From Streptomyces sp. STR69 (GTDB lineage Bacteria > Actinomycetota > Actinomycetes > Streptomycetales > Streptomycetaceae), in contig NZ_JALJRY010000002.1 in NCBI RefSeq assembly GCF_024519455.1, positions 455,966 to 519,965 of the forward strand: a DNA stretch of 64,000 nt. Reading direction: 5' to 3'. Positions 51,406-60,270 of the stretch are shown here, one piece after another (the stretch's first letter is position 1; the number at the start of each line of letters is the position of its first letter). A model generated the notes under the pieces. The model made no database searches. It was given only the letters and a program-made list of their open reading frames with translations, and had not been told where the DNA came from. The position numbers and the translations under genes were made by a program.

Positions 51406-51598
51406 CGTCCCGTCCACGCGTTCCAGGAAGGGTGTGTTCCTGCAGGTCAGCACCTGTGTGAGCGTTCCAGCTTCCCGTTTCCCCCGACTGTCCTGGCGGC
51501 TGGGACGGATCGCCGCGCAAGCTGCGGTTGTTCGCAGCGAGACCCACCACGAACCGGGTGGCTCGCCTTCCAGCACCGCACTCAGGGGGAACCCGAGC

Positions 51599-52303
51599 AT
51601 GTCCGACACCGTCTTCCGCCGCCGCACGGCACTCCTCACCGCCGGCTTCGCCGCAGCCGCCTCACTCGCACTCACCGCCTGCGGAACCGGCCAGGACACG
51701 GGGGCCAGGAGCACCTCGACCGCCGTCGCCGACAGCGGCAACTCCTCGGCCGCCACACCCAAGGGCAACACCGGGGGCACCGAAGCCGCGGCCTCCGGCA
51801 CGGACTCGGCCGTGACGGTCTCGAAGCCGGGCCGGAGCAGCACCGCCTCCAAGGGATCCACCGGGTCCAAGGGCTCATCGGGCGCCGTCACCTGCACCGT
51901 CGCCAACACCAAGGTCACCGCGCAGACCGTGACACGTCCGCTCAACCACCTGCTGCTGGCCGTCAAGAACACCGGCTCCAAGACCTGCTACCTGTACGGC
52001 TATCCGGCCATCGACTTCCAGGACGCCCAGGCCTTGCCCCCGGTCGACAAGGACACGCAGCCGCAGGCGGTCACCACGCTCCGCCCGGGACAGTCGGGCT
52101 ACGCGGGCGTCCTGCTCTCCGCCGCCGACGGCAGCGGCTCGGGCGGCTACACCGCGAAGACGCTCAAGGTGATCTTCCAGAACCGCGCGCTCGACTTCGT
52201 GGGCTCGGGCGTCGAGGTCCCGCTGCCCGCCAAGGGCGTCTGGATCGACGGCTCCCTGACCACCACCTACTGGCTGACCGACCCCGCGGACGCCCTCGAC
52301 TAG
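51599..52303 (+). CDS. DUF4232 lipoprotein
   Basis: A 234-residue lipoprotein with a basic N-terminus and lipobox LTAC (residues about 25-28), a Ser/Thr/Gly-rich linker (to about residue 95) and a C-terminal beta-sandwich of the DUF4232 type. In that domain the blocks NHLLLAVKNTGSKTCYLYGYPAI and PGQSGYAGVLLS are characteristic. Function is unknown; such lipoproteins are abundant in Streptomyces and sit on the outer face of the membrane. ATG 51599 gives a proper signal peptide, while the open frame upstream lacks coding character. Confidence 0.9.
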   Translation: MSDTVFRRRTALLTAGFAAAASLALTACGTGQDTGARSTSTAVADSGNSSAATPKGNTGGTEAAASGTDSAVTVSKPGRSSTASKGSTGSKGSSGAVTCTVANTKVTAQTVTRPLNHLLLAVKNTGSKTCYLYGYPAIDFQDAQALPPVDKDTQPQAVTTLRPGQSGYAGVLLSAADGSGSGGYTAKTLKVIFQNRALDFVGSGVEVPLPAKGVWIDGSLTTTYWLTDPADALD

Positions 52304-52348
52304 GCGGCCCGTACCGCGAAGTTCCCTGCCGCACAGAAAGGACGAGGT

Positions 52349-52708
52349 GTGTCCAGTACAGCGAACGACGTGGCTCGGCGGCTCGATCCAGGGGCGCCCG
52401 CGCACGAGTACTTCGAGGTGGTGTGGCGCACCTCGTCCGACGGCGCGTTCAAGAGAGCGGGCCTGCTCGCCCGGGAGATCATCGGCATCGCGGTCGGCCT
52501 GCACTCCGCCGACGAGGTACAGCCGATCGGCATCGACGTCCGCGTGCACCAGGGCCCGCCGGTTGCGAGCTTCGCCTACGGCGACGACCGCGAACTGGCC
52601 CGCCGGCACACCGCGTTGGTGGAACGCCGGCTCTGGGGCAGCACCGTGGGCGAGTTCCTGGCGTTTCTCCGCGAGACGGCTGCCGCTCCGGCAACCCGAA
52701 CCATCTGA
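52349..52708 (+). CDS. Small hypothetical protein (119 residues)
   Basis: A compact soluble protein with GTG start and ribosome binding site AAAGGACGAGG. It contains DPGAPAHEYFEVVWRTSSDGAFKRAGLLAREIIGIAVGLHSADEV and an acidic C-terminal region; I do not recognise a domain. It lies between the lipoprotein and protease genes on the same strand, and its stop codon falls within a nonamer repeat array. Codon bias supports it as real. Confidence 0.65.
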   Translation: MSSTANDVARRLDPGAPAHEYFEVVWRTSSDGAFKRAGLLAREIIGIAVGLHSADEVQPIGIDVRVHQGPPVASFAYGDDRELARRHTALVERRLWGSTVGEFLAFLRETAAAPATRTI

Positions 52709-52758
52709 ACCATCTGAACCACCCGAACCGCGTGAACTACCCGAACCACCTGAATCGG
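52696..52758 (+). repeat. Array of seven degenerate 9-base repeats
   Basis: Seven consecutive nonamers of the pattern (C/G)(C/T)GAA(C/T)(C/T)N(C/T/G) (for example CCGAACCAT, CTGAACCAT, CTGAACCAC) span the stop codon of the 119-residue gene and the leader of the protease gene. They end just before the GAGGAG ribosome binding site. Confidence 0.75.
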
Positions 52759-52775
52759 TCGAGGAGACATCCCCC

Positions 52776-53696
52776 ATGTTCGACAGCTCCCTTTCCGGGA
52801 ACCGGCGCCCGATCCGCCGTGCCACGGCGCTCGCCCTCGCCGGTGCGGCCCTCGCGCTCGCCGTGCCGGTCTCGGCCACGGCCGTGTCCGGTGCGGCCCG
52901 CGCCGCCGCCCCCGACCCGGTGTCCACGTTCGGGTTCACCGCCCAGGAACGCAAGGACGCCCTCGCCTACTGGTCGCCGGCCCGGATCAAGGCCGTGGGG
53001 AAGTCCGTGGACCTCGGGCCGACCGGGCCGAAGACCAAGACGTGGACCGGTCCACAGCTGAAGACCGTGGGGCGGCTCTTCATGGTCAACGCCGCAGGGG
53101 CCGACACCTGGTGCACGGCCACCGCCGTGCAGAGCGCCAACCGGTCCGTCGTGATGACCGCGGGGCACTGCGTCCGGCGTTCCGCCTCGCCCGTCAACAC
53201 CAACATGTCGATGGTGTTCGTCCCGGCCTACGGCAAGGGCAGGCAGCCGTACGGCGCCTTCGCGGTCCGTACCGTCCTGACGCCGCGCACCTTCGCCGAG
53301 GAGGGCACGAACGACGTGGCCGCGATGGTCGTCGACGCGGACAGGAGCGGTCGTAGGCTCACCGATGTCGTGGGCGGGACGCCCGTCGCCTTCGGCCGGG
53401 CGGTCGGCGGGAGGATCTCGTCCTTCGGCTACCCCGCCACCCACCCCCAGCTCGGCGAGGAACTCCTGCGCTGCGTCGGTACGGAGAAGAAGGAGAACGG
53501 CCGGCAGATGATCCCCTGCGACATGACCGGCGGCTCCAGCGGCGGCCCGTGGCTGGCCGGGTTCGACGAGGCCACCGGGAAGGGCACCCTCGTCTCGGTC
53601 AACAGCGCGCTGGACGGCTTCACGCCGACCAAGATGTACGGCGAGATCCTGGGCGCCACCGCCAAGGCCATGTACGAGCGGGCCGGGCGCGGCTGA
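52776..53696 (+). CDS. Secreted trypsin-like serine protease
   Basis: The 306-residue protein has a long signal peptide (residues about 1-44) and a chymotrypsin-fold domain with the catalytic triad visible: His in MTAGHCV, Asp in GTNDVAAMVV and Ser in MTGGSSGGPW. The N-terminal segment before the domain (about residues 45-95) could be a short propeptide. This is a V8/glutamyl endopeptidase-like type found in many Streptomyces. ATG 52776 has GAGGAG nine bases upstream. The nonamer array lies immediately before it. Confidence 0.9.
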   Translation: MFDSSLSGNRRPIRRATALALAGAALALAVPVSATAVSGAARAAAPDPVSTFGFTAQERKDALAYWSPARIKAVGKSVDLGPTGPKTKTWTGPQLKTVGRLFMVNAAGADTWCTATAVQSANRSVVMTAGHCVRRSASPVNTNMSMVFVPAYGKGRQPYGAFAVRTVLTPRTFAEEGTNDVAAMVVDADRSGRRLTDVVGGTPVAFGRAVGGRISSFGYPATHPQLGEELLRCVGTEKKENGRQMIPCDMTGGSSGGPWLAGFDEATGKGTLVSVNSALDGFTPTKMYGEILGATAKAMYERAGRG

Positions 53697-53710
53697 GCAC
53701 CGGTGCCCGA

Positions 53711-53738
53711 GGGCTGCCCCCGCCGACAGGGGCAGCCC
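53711..53738 (+). terminator. Hairpin terminator after the serine protease gene
   Basis: A 10-bp perfect stem GGGCTGCCCC/GGGGCAGCCC (53711-53720 and 53729-53738) lies 15 bases after the stop codon. Confidence 0.7.
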
Positions 53739-53961
53739 CATGTGAGTACCGCCAGGGGAGGTGCGGTGACGGGCGCCTTGCCATGACAGCCGTGGGGTTG
53801 ACCAACACTGCCGGCGCCCGCGACGTTCCGTTCCCCTGGCGGTGGGACCAGCCTGGGGTGCCGGGCGGGCGCGGGGGGTGCGAACCCCGGGAGATCCGTG
53901 CACCCGGTCGCGGGCGGGGGCTTCGCGGGGGGTACCTAGGTATGCGGAAACACCGGGATAC

Positions 53962-56307
53962 CTACGCCGTCGAGGTGCCCTCCGGCTGTGCCGGGGCCAG
54001 GATCTCGGTACGGGAGGTGATCCCCAGCTTGGCGAGGATGTGCTCCACGTGGGCGTCCACGGTGCGTTTGGAGATGACGAGCCGTTCGGCGATCTCCCGG
54101 TTGGACAGGCCCCGGGTCACCAGCGCGGCGACCTCGCGCTCGCGGCGGGTGAGGGGATCGACGGGGCGGCCGTCCGCGGTGCCGGGGCGGACCGCGGGGA
54201 CACCGGGCGGCTCGTCGGCGTCCGCCCCTACGGCGTCCAGGAGTTCGCGGCCCGACATGCGGGCACCCGCCTCCCGCCACCGCTCGTACGGTTCGTCGCC
54301 CAGTGCCGCGCGCACCGCCCGCTGCTGGGCCTCCTGCTCCTCCAGCAGCCGGGGCAGCATGCCGACCGGGTCGCCGCCCAGCCGGCGCGCGTGCTCCGCG
54401 TAGCCCAGCAGCCAGCAGGCCCTGACGTAGCGTTGCTGTCCGGCCGCGTGCCAGGCCAGCCCCAGGGTCGCGAGTGCCGCGACGAGGACCTCGCCGATCT
54501 CGCTCGCCGCCTCCAGGCCCCGGCGCAACGCCACCGCGCTCTCCTCCGGCCGCCCGACGAGCCACAGGATGACGCCCTGGACGGTGAGCGTGGACCCGTA
54601 CAACTGGCGCTCGCCCCGGCCCTCCAGATACGCCAGCCCCGACTCGCACCACTCCAGCGCCCGGTCCGTGAAGCCCAACGCCCCGTACAACAGGGCCCCT
54701 TCGTAGTGGACGACGCCGATGCCCAGCGCGTCGTCCGCCGCGACCATCCGCGCGCGGACCGCGTCGAGCGCCGCCATCCCCTCCTCCACGGCGCCGCCGA
54801 GCACGGTCATGGCGGCCAAGTAGCCCTCGCTGAACAGTTCCACCCGACTCTCGCCGACCCGCCGTGCCAGGTCCAGGGCGCGCGGAAACCGGTCCAACGC
54901 CGTCTCCAGATCCGCCGTCCACACCCCGAACACCCCGGTCATGAACAGGGCCCAGGCCCGCACGGGGGAGTCCTGCTGGACCGGTCCAAGCCCCTTGTCG
55001 ATCCAGTACCGGCCCTCGGACAGGGTGCCCGCCGCCCGCCAGTACGCCCCGAGCCGGGTGGCCAGCCACAGCGCGTCCACGGCCCGGCCCTCGGTGGCGC
55101 AGCCGTACTCCAGGGCCGCCCGCACATCGGCGATCTCCGCGCGCACCGCGTGGTGCAGCGGCACCTGCGCCGGGCCCACCAGACCGTCCCAGAAACGGCC
55201 GACGAGTTCCTCGTAGTGCGCGAAGTGCCGCCGTCGTACGGCCTCGGCGTCCTCGGTCTTCGCGAGCCGCCCGGCGCCGTACTCGCGGATGGTGTCCAGG
55301 AGCCGGTAGCGGCCCCCGTCCTCGCCGAGGCGCTGGACGACCGACTTGTCGACCAGACCGATCAGCGCCTCGACGACCTCCTCGCCGCCGAGGTCGCCCG
55401 CACCGCCCGCGCACACCCGTTCGGCGGCGGTCAGTCCGAAGGAACCGGCGAACACCGAGAGCCGCGCCCACAGCAGTTGCTCCTGGGGTGTGCACAGGTC
55501 GTAGGACCAGTCGATGGCCGCGCGCAGGGTCTGGTGCCGGGTCAGGGCCGTGCGCCGGCCGCCGGTCAGGACCTCGCAGTGGCGGTCCAGGCGGGCGACG
55601 AGTTCGGAGAGGGGCACGGCCCGCAGCCGTACGGCCGCCAGTTCCAGGGCGAGGGGGATGCCGTCGAGGCGGTCGACGAGGGCGAGGGCGTGCTCCCGGT
55701 CGGCGCCGTCGAGGGCTCGGCCGCCGGTCACGGCCGCGGCGCGCTGGGTGAACAGGTCGACGGCGTCGGCGCGGGCCAGCGGGGCGACCGGCAGAGAGCG
55801 CTCACCGGGCACGTCGAGCGGCTGCCTGCTGGTGGCGAGCACGCTCAGTCCGGGAGCCTCGCGCAGCAGGACGTCGCAGAGCATCGCGCAGGCGTCGACC
55901 AGGTGCTCGCAGGTGTCGAGGACGATCAACATCCGCCGCCCGCGCAGGTGTTCCACGATCGCGTCCAACGGTGTCATGCCGGACTGCTCGGGCAGCTCCA
56001 GCACGCCCGCGAGGGTCGGCGGCACCAACTCCGGGTCGTGCAGGGCGGAGAGCTCCACCAGACGCACCCCGTCGGCGAACCGGTCCGTGACCGCGCGGGC
56101 CGCCCGCAACGCCGTACGGCTCTTGCCGACACCGCCCGGACCGACCAGCGTGACCAGTCGCGAACGCGCCAACTCGGCGTGCAGCGCGGCGAGTTCGCCG
56201 GTGCGTCCGACGAAGCTGGTCAACTCGACGGGGAGTTGACCGCCGCGCCGCTGTCCGAAGCCGTATCCCATGCCCGCCCCCATACCCGTCCGCCAACCGG
56301 TCACCAC
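53962..56307 (-). CDS. ATPase-type LuxR family transcriptional regulator
   Basis: A 781-residue regulator with an N-terminal STAND/NB-ARC-type ATPase (Walker [17 protein letters not shown]; Walker [11 protein letters not shown]), a winged-helix segment, a long helical TPR-like region (residues about 380-660) and a C-terminal LuxR HTH ([47 protein letters not shown]). It should act as a signal-dependent activator. The annotated start is GTG 56307 without clear ribosome binding site; ATGs at 56283 and 56271 are alternatives. No adjacent target gene is obvious. Confidence 0.92.
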   Translation of the reverse strand: MVTGWRTGMGAGMGYGFGQRRGGQLPVELTSFVGRTGELAALHAELARSRLVTLVGPGGVGKSRTALRAARAVTDRFADGVRLVELSALHDPELVPPTLAGVLELPEQSGMTPLDAIVEHLRGRRMLIVLDTCEHLVDACAMLCDVLLREAPGLSVLATSRQPLDVPGERSLPVAPLARADAVDLFTQRAAAVTGGRALDGADREHALALVDRLDGIPLALELAAVRLRAVPLSELVARLDRHCEVLTGGRRTALTRHQTLRAAIDWSYDLCTPQEQLLWARLSVFAGSFGLTAAERVCAGGAGDLGGEEVVEALIGLVDKSVVQRLGEDGGRYRLLDTIREYGAGRLAKTEDAEAVRRRHFAHYEELVGRFWDGLVGPAQVPLHHAVRAEIADVRAALEYGCATEGRAVDALWLATRLGAYWRAAGTLSEGRYWIDKGLGPVQQDSPVRAWALFMTGVFGVWTADLETALDRFPRALDLARRVGESRVELFSEGYLAAMTVLGGAVEEGMAALDAVRARMVAADDALGIGVVHYEGALLYGALGFTDRALEWCESGLAYLEGRGERQLYGSTLTVQGVILWLVGRPEESAVALRRGLEAASEIGEVLVAALATLGLAWHAAGQQRYVRACWLLGYAEHARRLGGDPVGMLPRLLEEQEAQQRAVRAALGDEPYERWREAGARMSGRELLDAVGADADEPPGVPAVRPGTADGRPVDPLTRREREVAALVTRGLSNREIAERLVISKRTVDAHVEHILAKLGITSRTEILAPAQPEGTSTA

Positions 56308-56420
56308 AGCGTAGGCGAGTGACTCCCGAGCGTGAACGGTAGTCGAGTCCGGCGGGTGGACGCGAGATCGCGCCGGTGGCTCAGTGCGGGGGCGCGCAGG
56401 TCAGCTCGTGCGTGCGCCCC

Positions 56421-57575
56421 TCACGCCGGGCTCGCCCAGCCGCCGCTCTCGACGGAGCGCACCATGGCGTCCAGTACCGCCGCGCTGTGCACGGCGTCCG
56501 GGAGGGTGGCGCCGTACGGCTTGTCCTCGGCGACGGAGCGCAGGAAGCGGTACGCCTCGATCACCTTGAGGTCGTCGTAGCCCATCGCGTTGGCCGCGCC
56601 GGGTTGGAAGGCGCCGAACTCGCCGTCTCCCGGGCCGACATACACCGTGGTGACCGGCTGGTCCTGGTACGTGGTGCCGCGGCTGACGGCCAGTTCGTTC
56701 ATCCGGCGGAAGTCCCAGAACACCGCGCCCTTGGTGCCGTGCACCTCGAAGCCGTAGTTGTTCTGCTCGCCGACCGAGACCCGGCAGGCCTCCAGGACGC
56801 CCCGGGCGCCGGAGGCGAAGCGCAGCAGGCAGTTGACGTAGTCCTCGTTCTCCACCGGCCCCAACTCCCCGCCCGTGGCGAGCGCGTGGCCCGCGGTCGC
56901 GCCGGTGGGGCGGGCCCGCTGCGGCAGGAAGATCGCGGTGTCGGCGGCGAGGGAGGTGATGTCCCCGAGCAGGTGACGGGCCAGGTCGGCGCCGTGCGAG
57001 GCCAGGTCGCCGAGGACTCCGTGGCCGCCGCGCTCCAGCTCGTAGCGCCAGGTCAGGGCGCCGTCCGGGTGGGCGGCGTAGTCGCTGAACAGGCGGACGC
57101 GGATGTGGGTGACCGTGCCCAGCTCGCCGGAGGCGATCAGGTCGCGGGCGGCCTCCACGGCGGGCGCGTTGCGGTAGTTGAAGCCGACCGCGCCCTGTAC
57201 GCCCGCCTTGGTGACCGCGTCGGACACGGCGGAGGCGTCCGCGGTCGACAGGCCCACCGGCTTCTCGATCCAGATGTGCTTGCCGGCCTCGGCCATCGCG
57301 ACGCCGATCTCGCGGTGCAGGAAGTTCGGCGCGGTGATGCTCACCGCCTGCACGCGCGGGTCGGCGACCACCTCGCGCCAGTCGCGGGTGGTGGAGGCGA
57401 AGCCGAACTGCTCGGCGGCCTGCTCGGCTCGCCCGGGCACGTCCTCGGCGACCGACACCAGCTGTGGCCGCACGGTCAGCTGCGGAAAGTGGTGCGGGAC
57501 CCGGGCGTACGCCTGGGTGTGCACCCGCCCCATCCATCCGAAGCCCACGACGGCTACACCGAGCGAGGTCACCAT
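56421..57575 (-). CDS. Gfo/Idh/MocA family NAD(P)-dependent oxidoreductase
   Basis: A 384-residue sugar or inositol dehydrogenase-like protein. It has the Rossmann motif GVAVVGFGWMGRVH (residues about 5-18), the EKP motif (HIWIEKPVGLS) typical of the family and the catalytic region GVLGDLASHGADLARHLLG with the conserved DxxxHxxD-like pattern. The substrate is probably a cyclitol or sugar. ATG 57575 with AAGAAGGG is preferred over the upstream frame. It is divergent from a LacI regulator with two matching operators between them, indicating sugar-inducible expression. Confidence 0.92.
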   Translation of the reverse strand: MVTSLGVAVVGFGWMGRVHTQAYARVPHHFPQLTVRPQLVSVAEDVPGRAEQAAEQFGFASTTRDWREVVADPRVQAVSITAPNFLHREIGVAMAEAGKHIWIEKPVGLSTADASAVSDAVTKAGVQGAVGFNYRNAPAVEAARDLIASGELGTVTHIRVRLFSDYAAHPDGALTWRYELERGGHGVLGDLASHGADLARHLLGDITSLAADTAIFLPQRARPTGATAGHALATGGELGPVENEDYVNCLLRFASGARGVLEACRVSVGEQNNYGFEVHGTKGAVFWDFRRMNELAVSRGTTYQDQPVTTVYVGPGDGEFGAFQPGAANAMGYDDLKVIEAYRFLRSVAEDKPYGATLPDAVHSAAVLDAMVRSVESGGWASPA

Positions 57576-57588
57576 GACTGCCCTTCTT

Positions 57589-57600
57589 TGGACCGGTCCA
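57589..57600. promoter_or_regulatory. LacI-type operator 1 (perfect palindrome)
   Basis: TGGACCGGTCCA is a perfect 12-bp palindrome 13 bases upstream of the oxidoreductase start, where it would overlap the transcript leader. Confidence 0.65.
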
Positions 57601-57615
57601 GAAGCTGTTCCCGCC

Positions 57616-57644
57616 ACCCTGAAACGCGTACGTCCTTATGTCAA
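57616..57644 (-). promoter_or_regulatory. Candidate promoter for the Gfo/Idh/MocA gene
   Basis: On the minus strand TTGACA (57639-57644) is followed by 17 bases and CAGGGT (57616-57621), a good match to Streptomyces housekeeping promoters. Transcription would start close to operator 1. Confidence 0.5.
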
Positions 57645-57680
57645 TACCTTTAGATGCCTTTGACAGCCGGCCGGGGCGCA

Positions 57681-57692
57681 TGGAACGGTCCA
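57681..57692. promoter_or_regulatory. LacI-type operator 2
   Basis: TGGAACGGTCCA differs from operator 1 by one base. It ends 3 bases before the LacI start codon and covers where its ribosome binding site would be, so it fits autorepression. Confidence 0.6.
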
Positions 57693-57695
57693 ACC

Positions 57696-58700
57696 ATGAG
57701 AGCACCGACCATCCGTGATGTCGCCGAACACGCCGGTGTGTCGAAGTCCCTGGTCTCCCTGGTGCTGCGCGGCTCCGAGCAGGTACGACCCGAGAAACGA
57801 CAGGCCGTACTGGCCGCCGTCGAGGAACTCGGCTACCGGCCCAACGCCGCCGCCCGCAGCCTCAGCGAGCGCCGCACCCGCTCGGTCGGCGTCCTCCTCA
57901 ACGACCTGCGCAACCCGTGGTTCGTGGAGCTCCTCGACGGCCTCGGCTCGCGCCTGCACGAACGCGGCCTGCACATGCTCCTCGCCGACGGCCGTCTCAA
58001 CCGGCGCCTCGGCGACGATCTCTCCCGCACCTTCACGGAACTGCGCGTCGACGGACTCGTCGCGGTCGGCACCCTCCCCGCCTCGGACGAACTGCGTGCC
58101 GCCGCCGGCCACATCCCCACCGTGGTCGCCGGCGCCCGCGAGCCGGTGCTGCCGTACGTCGACGTCGTCGCGGGCGACGACGCGCACGGCGCGCGCCTTG
58201 CCACCGAGCACCTCGTCGAACTCGGCCACCGCCGCATCGCGCACATCGCGGGACAGGGTGTCGTCGGCGAACTGCGCCGCACCGCCTTCGAGACGGTCGT
58301 GCGCGAACACGGTCTGGCCGACCTCGCGACGGTCGAACAGGGCGACCTCACCGAGGAGGGCGGCTACCGCGCCATGGTCCGCCTGCTCAACGCCCCCGAG
58401 CCGCCGACCGCGGTCTTCGCCTTCAACGACATCGCCTGCGTCGGCGCTCTGTCGGCCGCCGAGGAGTCGGGCCTGCACGTACCGCGCGACCTCTCCCTCG
58501 TCGGCTACGACAACACCTACCTGGCGCGGCTGCGACACCTGTGGCTCACCACCGTCGACAGCGCCAGCCACGACATCGGCCGCCGTGCCGCGCAGCACCT
58601 CCTGGACCGGATGGCGAACCCGGCCCGCCCGGGCGAGACCGTGCTCTCCCCGCCGACCCTCCAGGTACGCGGCACGACGGGGCCGCCCTCGACGCCGTAG
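57696..58700 (+). CDS. LacI family transcriptional regulator
   Basis: A 334-residue LacI-type regulator with an N-terminal HTH and hinge helix (TIRDVAEHAGVSKSLVSLVLRG...GYRPNAAARSL) and a periplasmic-binding-protein-like effector domain (SVGVLLNDLRNPWFVELLDGL, VFAFNDIACVGAL, LSLVGYDNTYLARL). It starts at ATG 57696 directly after operator 2. By position and the two operators it represses itself and the divergent dehydrogenase, with the dehydrogenase substrate or a related sugar as inducer. Confidence 0.94.
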   Translation: MRAPTIRDVAEHAGVSKSLVSLVLRGSEQVRPEKRQAVLAAVEELGYRPNAAARSLSERRTRSVGVLLNDLRNPWFVELLDGLGSRLHERGLHMLLADGRLNRRLGDDLSRTFTELRVDGLVAVGTLPASDELRAAAGHIPTVVAGAREPVLPYVDVVAGDDAHGARLATEHLVELGHRRIAHIAGQGVVGELRRTAFETVVREHGLADLATVEQGDLTEEGGYRAMVRLLNAPEPPTAVFAFNDIACVGALSAAEESGLHVPRDLSLVGYDNTYLARLRHLWLTTVDSASHDIGRRAAQHLLDRMANPARPGETVLSPPTLQVRGTTGPPSTP

Positions 58701-58726
58701 CCCCGGCGCGGGCATGATTCGGTGCG

Positions 58727-59089
58727 GTGCCGAACGACACCCCACCGCCGAGCCGCCCGCCCCTGCTCCGGGAGCAGCACCGCGCTCTGCCGCTGGAGCC
58801 GCACGCCGACGTCGGCGAACCGGCCCGCTACCGCAGAGCGGGCGGCGGCTTCGTCTCGGTCAACGTCGGCTACGCGCCGCACGGTGCCGACGACATCGAC
58901 GACGCCGTGCGCGCGGGGAGAGTGGCGGTCGCCTTCGACCTGGAGGATTCCGGGCCGCTGGAAGGGGACTTGGACCGGTACAGCACTTCTACGACCTCGG
59001 TGTGCGCACCATGCTGCCGAGCCGAGGACGCCGTCGCCGCGATCCTGGGCGGCGCCTTCCGGCAGGTGGCGGCGCAGGTGTGGCGGTAG
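58727..59089 (+). pseudogene. Decayed membrane dipeptidase (peptidase M19) gene
   Basis: The frame holds separate pieces of an M19 dipeptidase: PLLREQHRALPLEPHADVGEPARYRRAGGGFVSVNVGYAPH, then RVAVAFDLEDSGPLEGDLD, then, after a frameshift near 58975, QHFYDLGVRTMLPS in another frame, and finally the C-terminal EDAVAAILGGAFRQVAAQVWR in the first frame. Intact family members are about three times longer, so internal segments are missing, including most metal ligands. The remaining ORF of 120 codons is not expected to be functional. Confidence 0.7.
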
Positions 59090-59216
59090 CGGGCAACCGG
59101 CCCGCCCGAGCCTGCTCCGGGCCGAACCGGCCCGGCCCGACCACCCCGCGATGTGACGTCACGAGGCGTGCCCATTACGTTCGTGGGGACGACGGGAACG
59201 CCGGAAGAGGAACAGC

Positions 59217-60185
59217 ATGAGCAGCCGCAACACGGGCGAGATCACGCGCGTCGAGGACGCGGCACTCACCCTGGCCGCGCAGGCCGGTGACGTCGCCGCC
59301 CTGGGGCTGCTGCTGGAGCGGCACCGGGCCGGGATGCGCGCGGTCGCGGTGAGTGTGCTCGGGCCGGGGCCCGACGTCGACGACGTGGTGCAGGACGCGG
59401 CACTGACCGCCCTGCGGCGGGTCGGGGACGTGCGCGACCCGGAGGCCGTGGGGCCGTGGCTGCGGATGATCGTGCGCAACACCGCCCGCTCGCTGCTGCG
59501 CGGCACCGTCGACCTCCGGCCCCTCGACGACCTCCATGAGCCCGCCACGGAGTCCGGCCCGGAACGGTGGCTGGAGCACCACACGATGCGGGACTGGATC
59601 TGGGAGGCCATCGAGGAACTGTCGCCCGCGCTGCGACTGCCGCTGGTGCTACGGCACTTCAGCGTCGGTGTCACCTCGTACGAGCGGATCGCGGAGGCCT
59701 GCGGGGTCCCCGTCGGCACCGTCCGCAGCCGGCTCAGCCAGGGCCGGGCCAGGCTCGCACTGGCCCTCGCCGCCACGGCCGACGCCCCGCACGGCGACGC
59801 CGGCCGCCGCACCCGCGCCAGCCGCGTCGAGGCCCGCGAGACCCTGGAGGCGGCCGAGAGCGGACACTTCGGCAAGCTGATCACCGAGCGCTGGTCGCCG
59901 GAGGCCGCGCTGGTCCGTGGGAACCAACCGGTGGGCGGCAGAAGCCTGTTGGTGCGCGGAATGGAGTGCGACCTGGAGGCCGGCGTACGGCAGCACCTCG
60001 CGCACGCCGTGGCGAGCCGGTCGCTCGTCGTCTGGGAGATGGACATCAGCAACCCCGACGACGACCCCGAGCACTGCCCGCCCGCCGTGGCCTGGCTGAT
60101 GAGTCTGGACGGCGCCGGACGGGTGTACCGGCTGCGCCTCGTCCACCCCCGGCCGGTACCGGTCCCGCACGCCCTCCTGGTGTGA
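59217..60185 (+). CDS. ECF RNA polymerase sigma factor with C-terminal SnoaL-like extension
   Basis: The 322-residue sigma factor has region 2 (LLERHRAGMRAVAVSVLG...DVDDVVQDAALTALRRVGDVRDP) and region 4 (ELSPALRLPLVLRHFSVGVTSYERIAEACGVPVGTVRSRLSQGRARL). A C-terminal extension of about 120 residues (about 200-322) resembles an NTF2/SnoaL-like domain, which replaces a separate anti-sigma factor in several ECF groups. No anti-sigma gene is adjacent. The ATG follows GAAGAGGAAC. Two alpha/beta hydrolase genes follow on the same strand and may be in its regulon. Confidence 0.9.
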   Translation: MSSRNTGEITRVEDAALTLAAQAGDVAALGLLLERHRAGMRAVAVSVLGPGPDVDDVVQDAALTALRRVGDVRDPEAVGPWLRMIVRNTARSLLRGTVDLRPLDDLHEPATESGPERWLEHHTMRDWIWEAIEELSPALRLPLVLRHFSVGVTSYERIAEACGVPVGTVRSRLSQGRARLALALAATADAPHGDAGRRTRASRVEARETLEAAESGHFGKLITERWSPEAALVRGNQPVGGRSLLVRGMECDLEAGVRQHLAHAVASRSLVVWEMDISNPDDDPEHCPPAVAWLMSLDGAGRVYRLRLVHPRPVPVPHALLV

Positions 60186-60270
60186 CGGGCATCACTCGAT
60201 CCGTTTCGAACTTCACCCTTTCTCCCGCGTCCTGTCCGTGTCATCGCCACGTGCCGGACAAGGAGATCCC

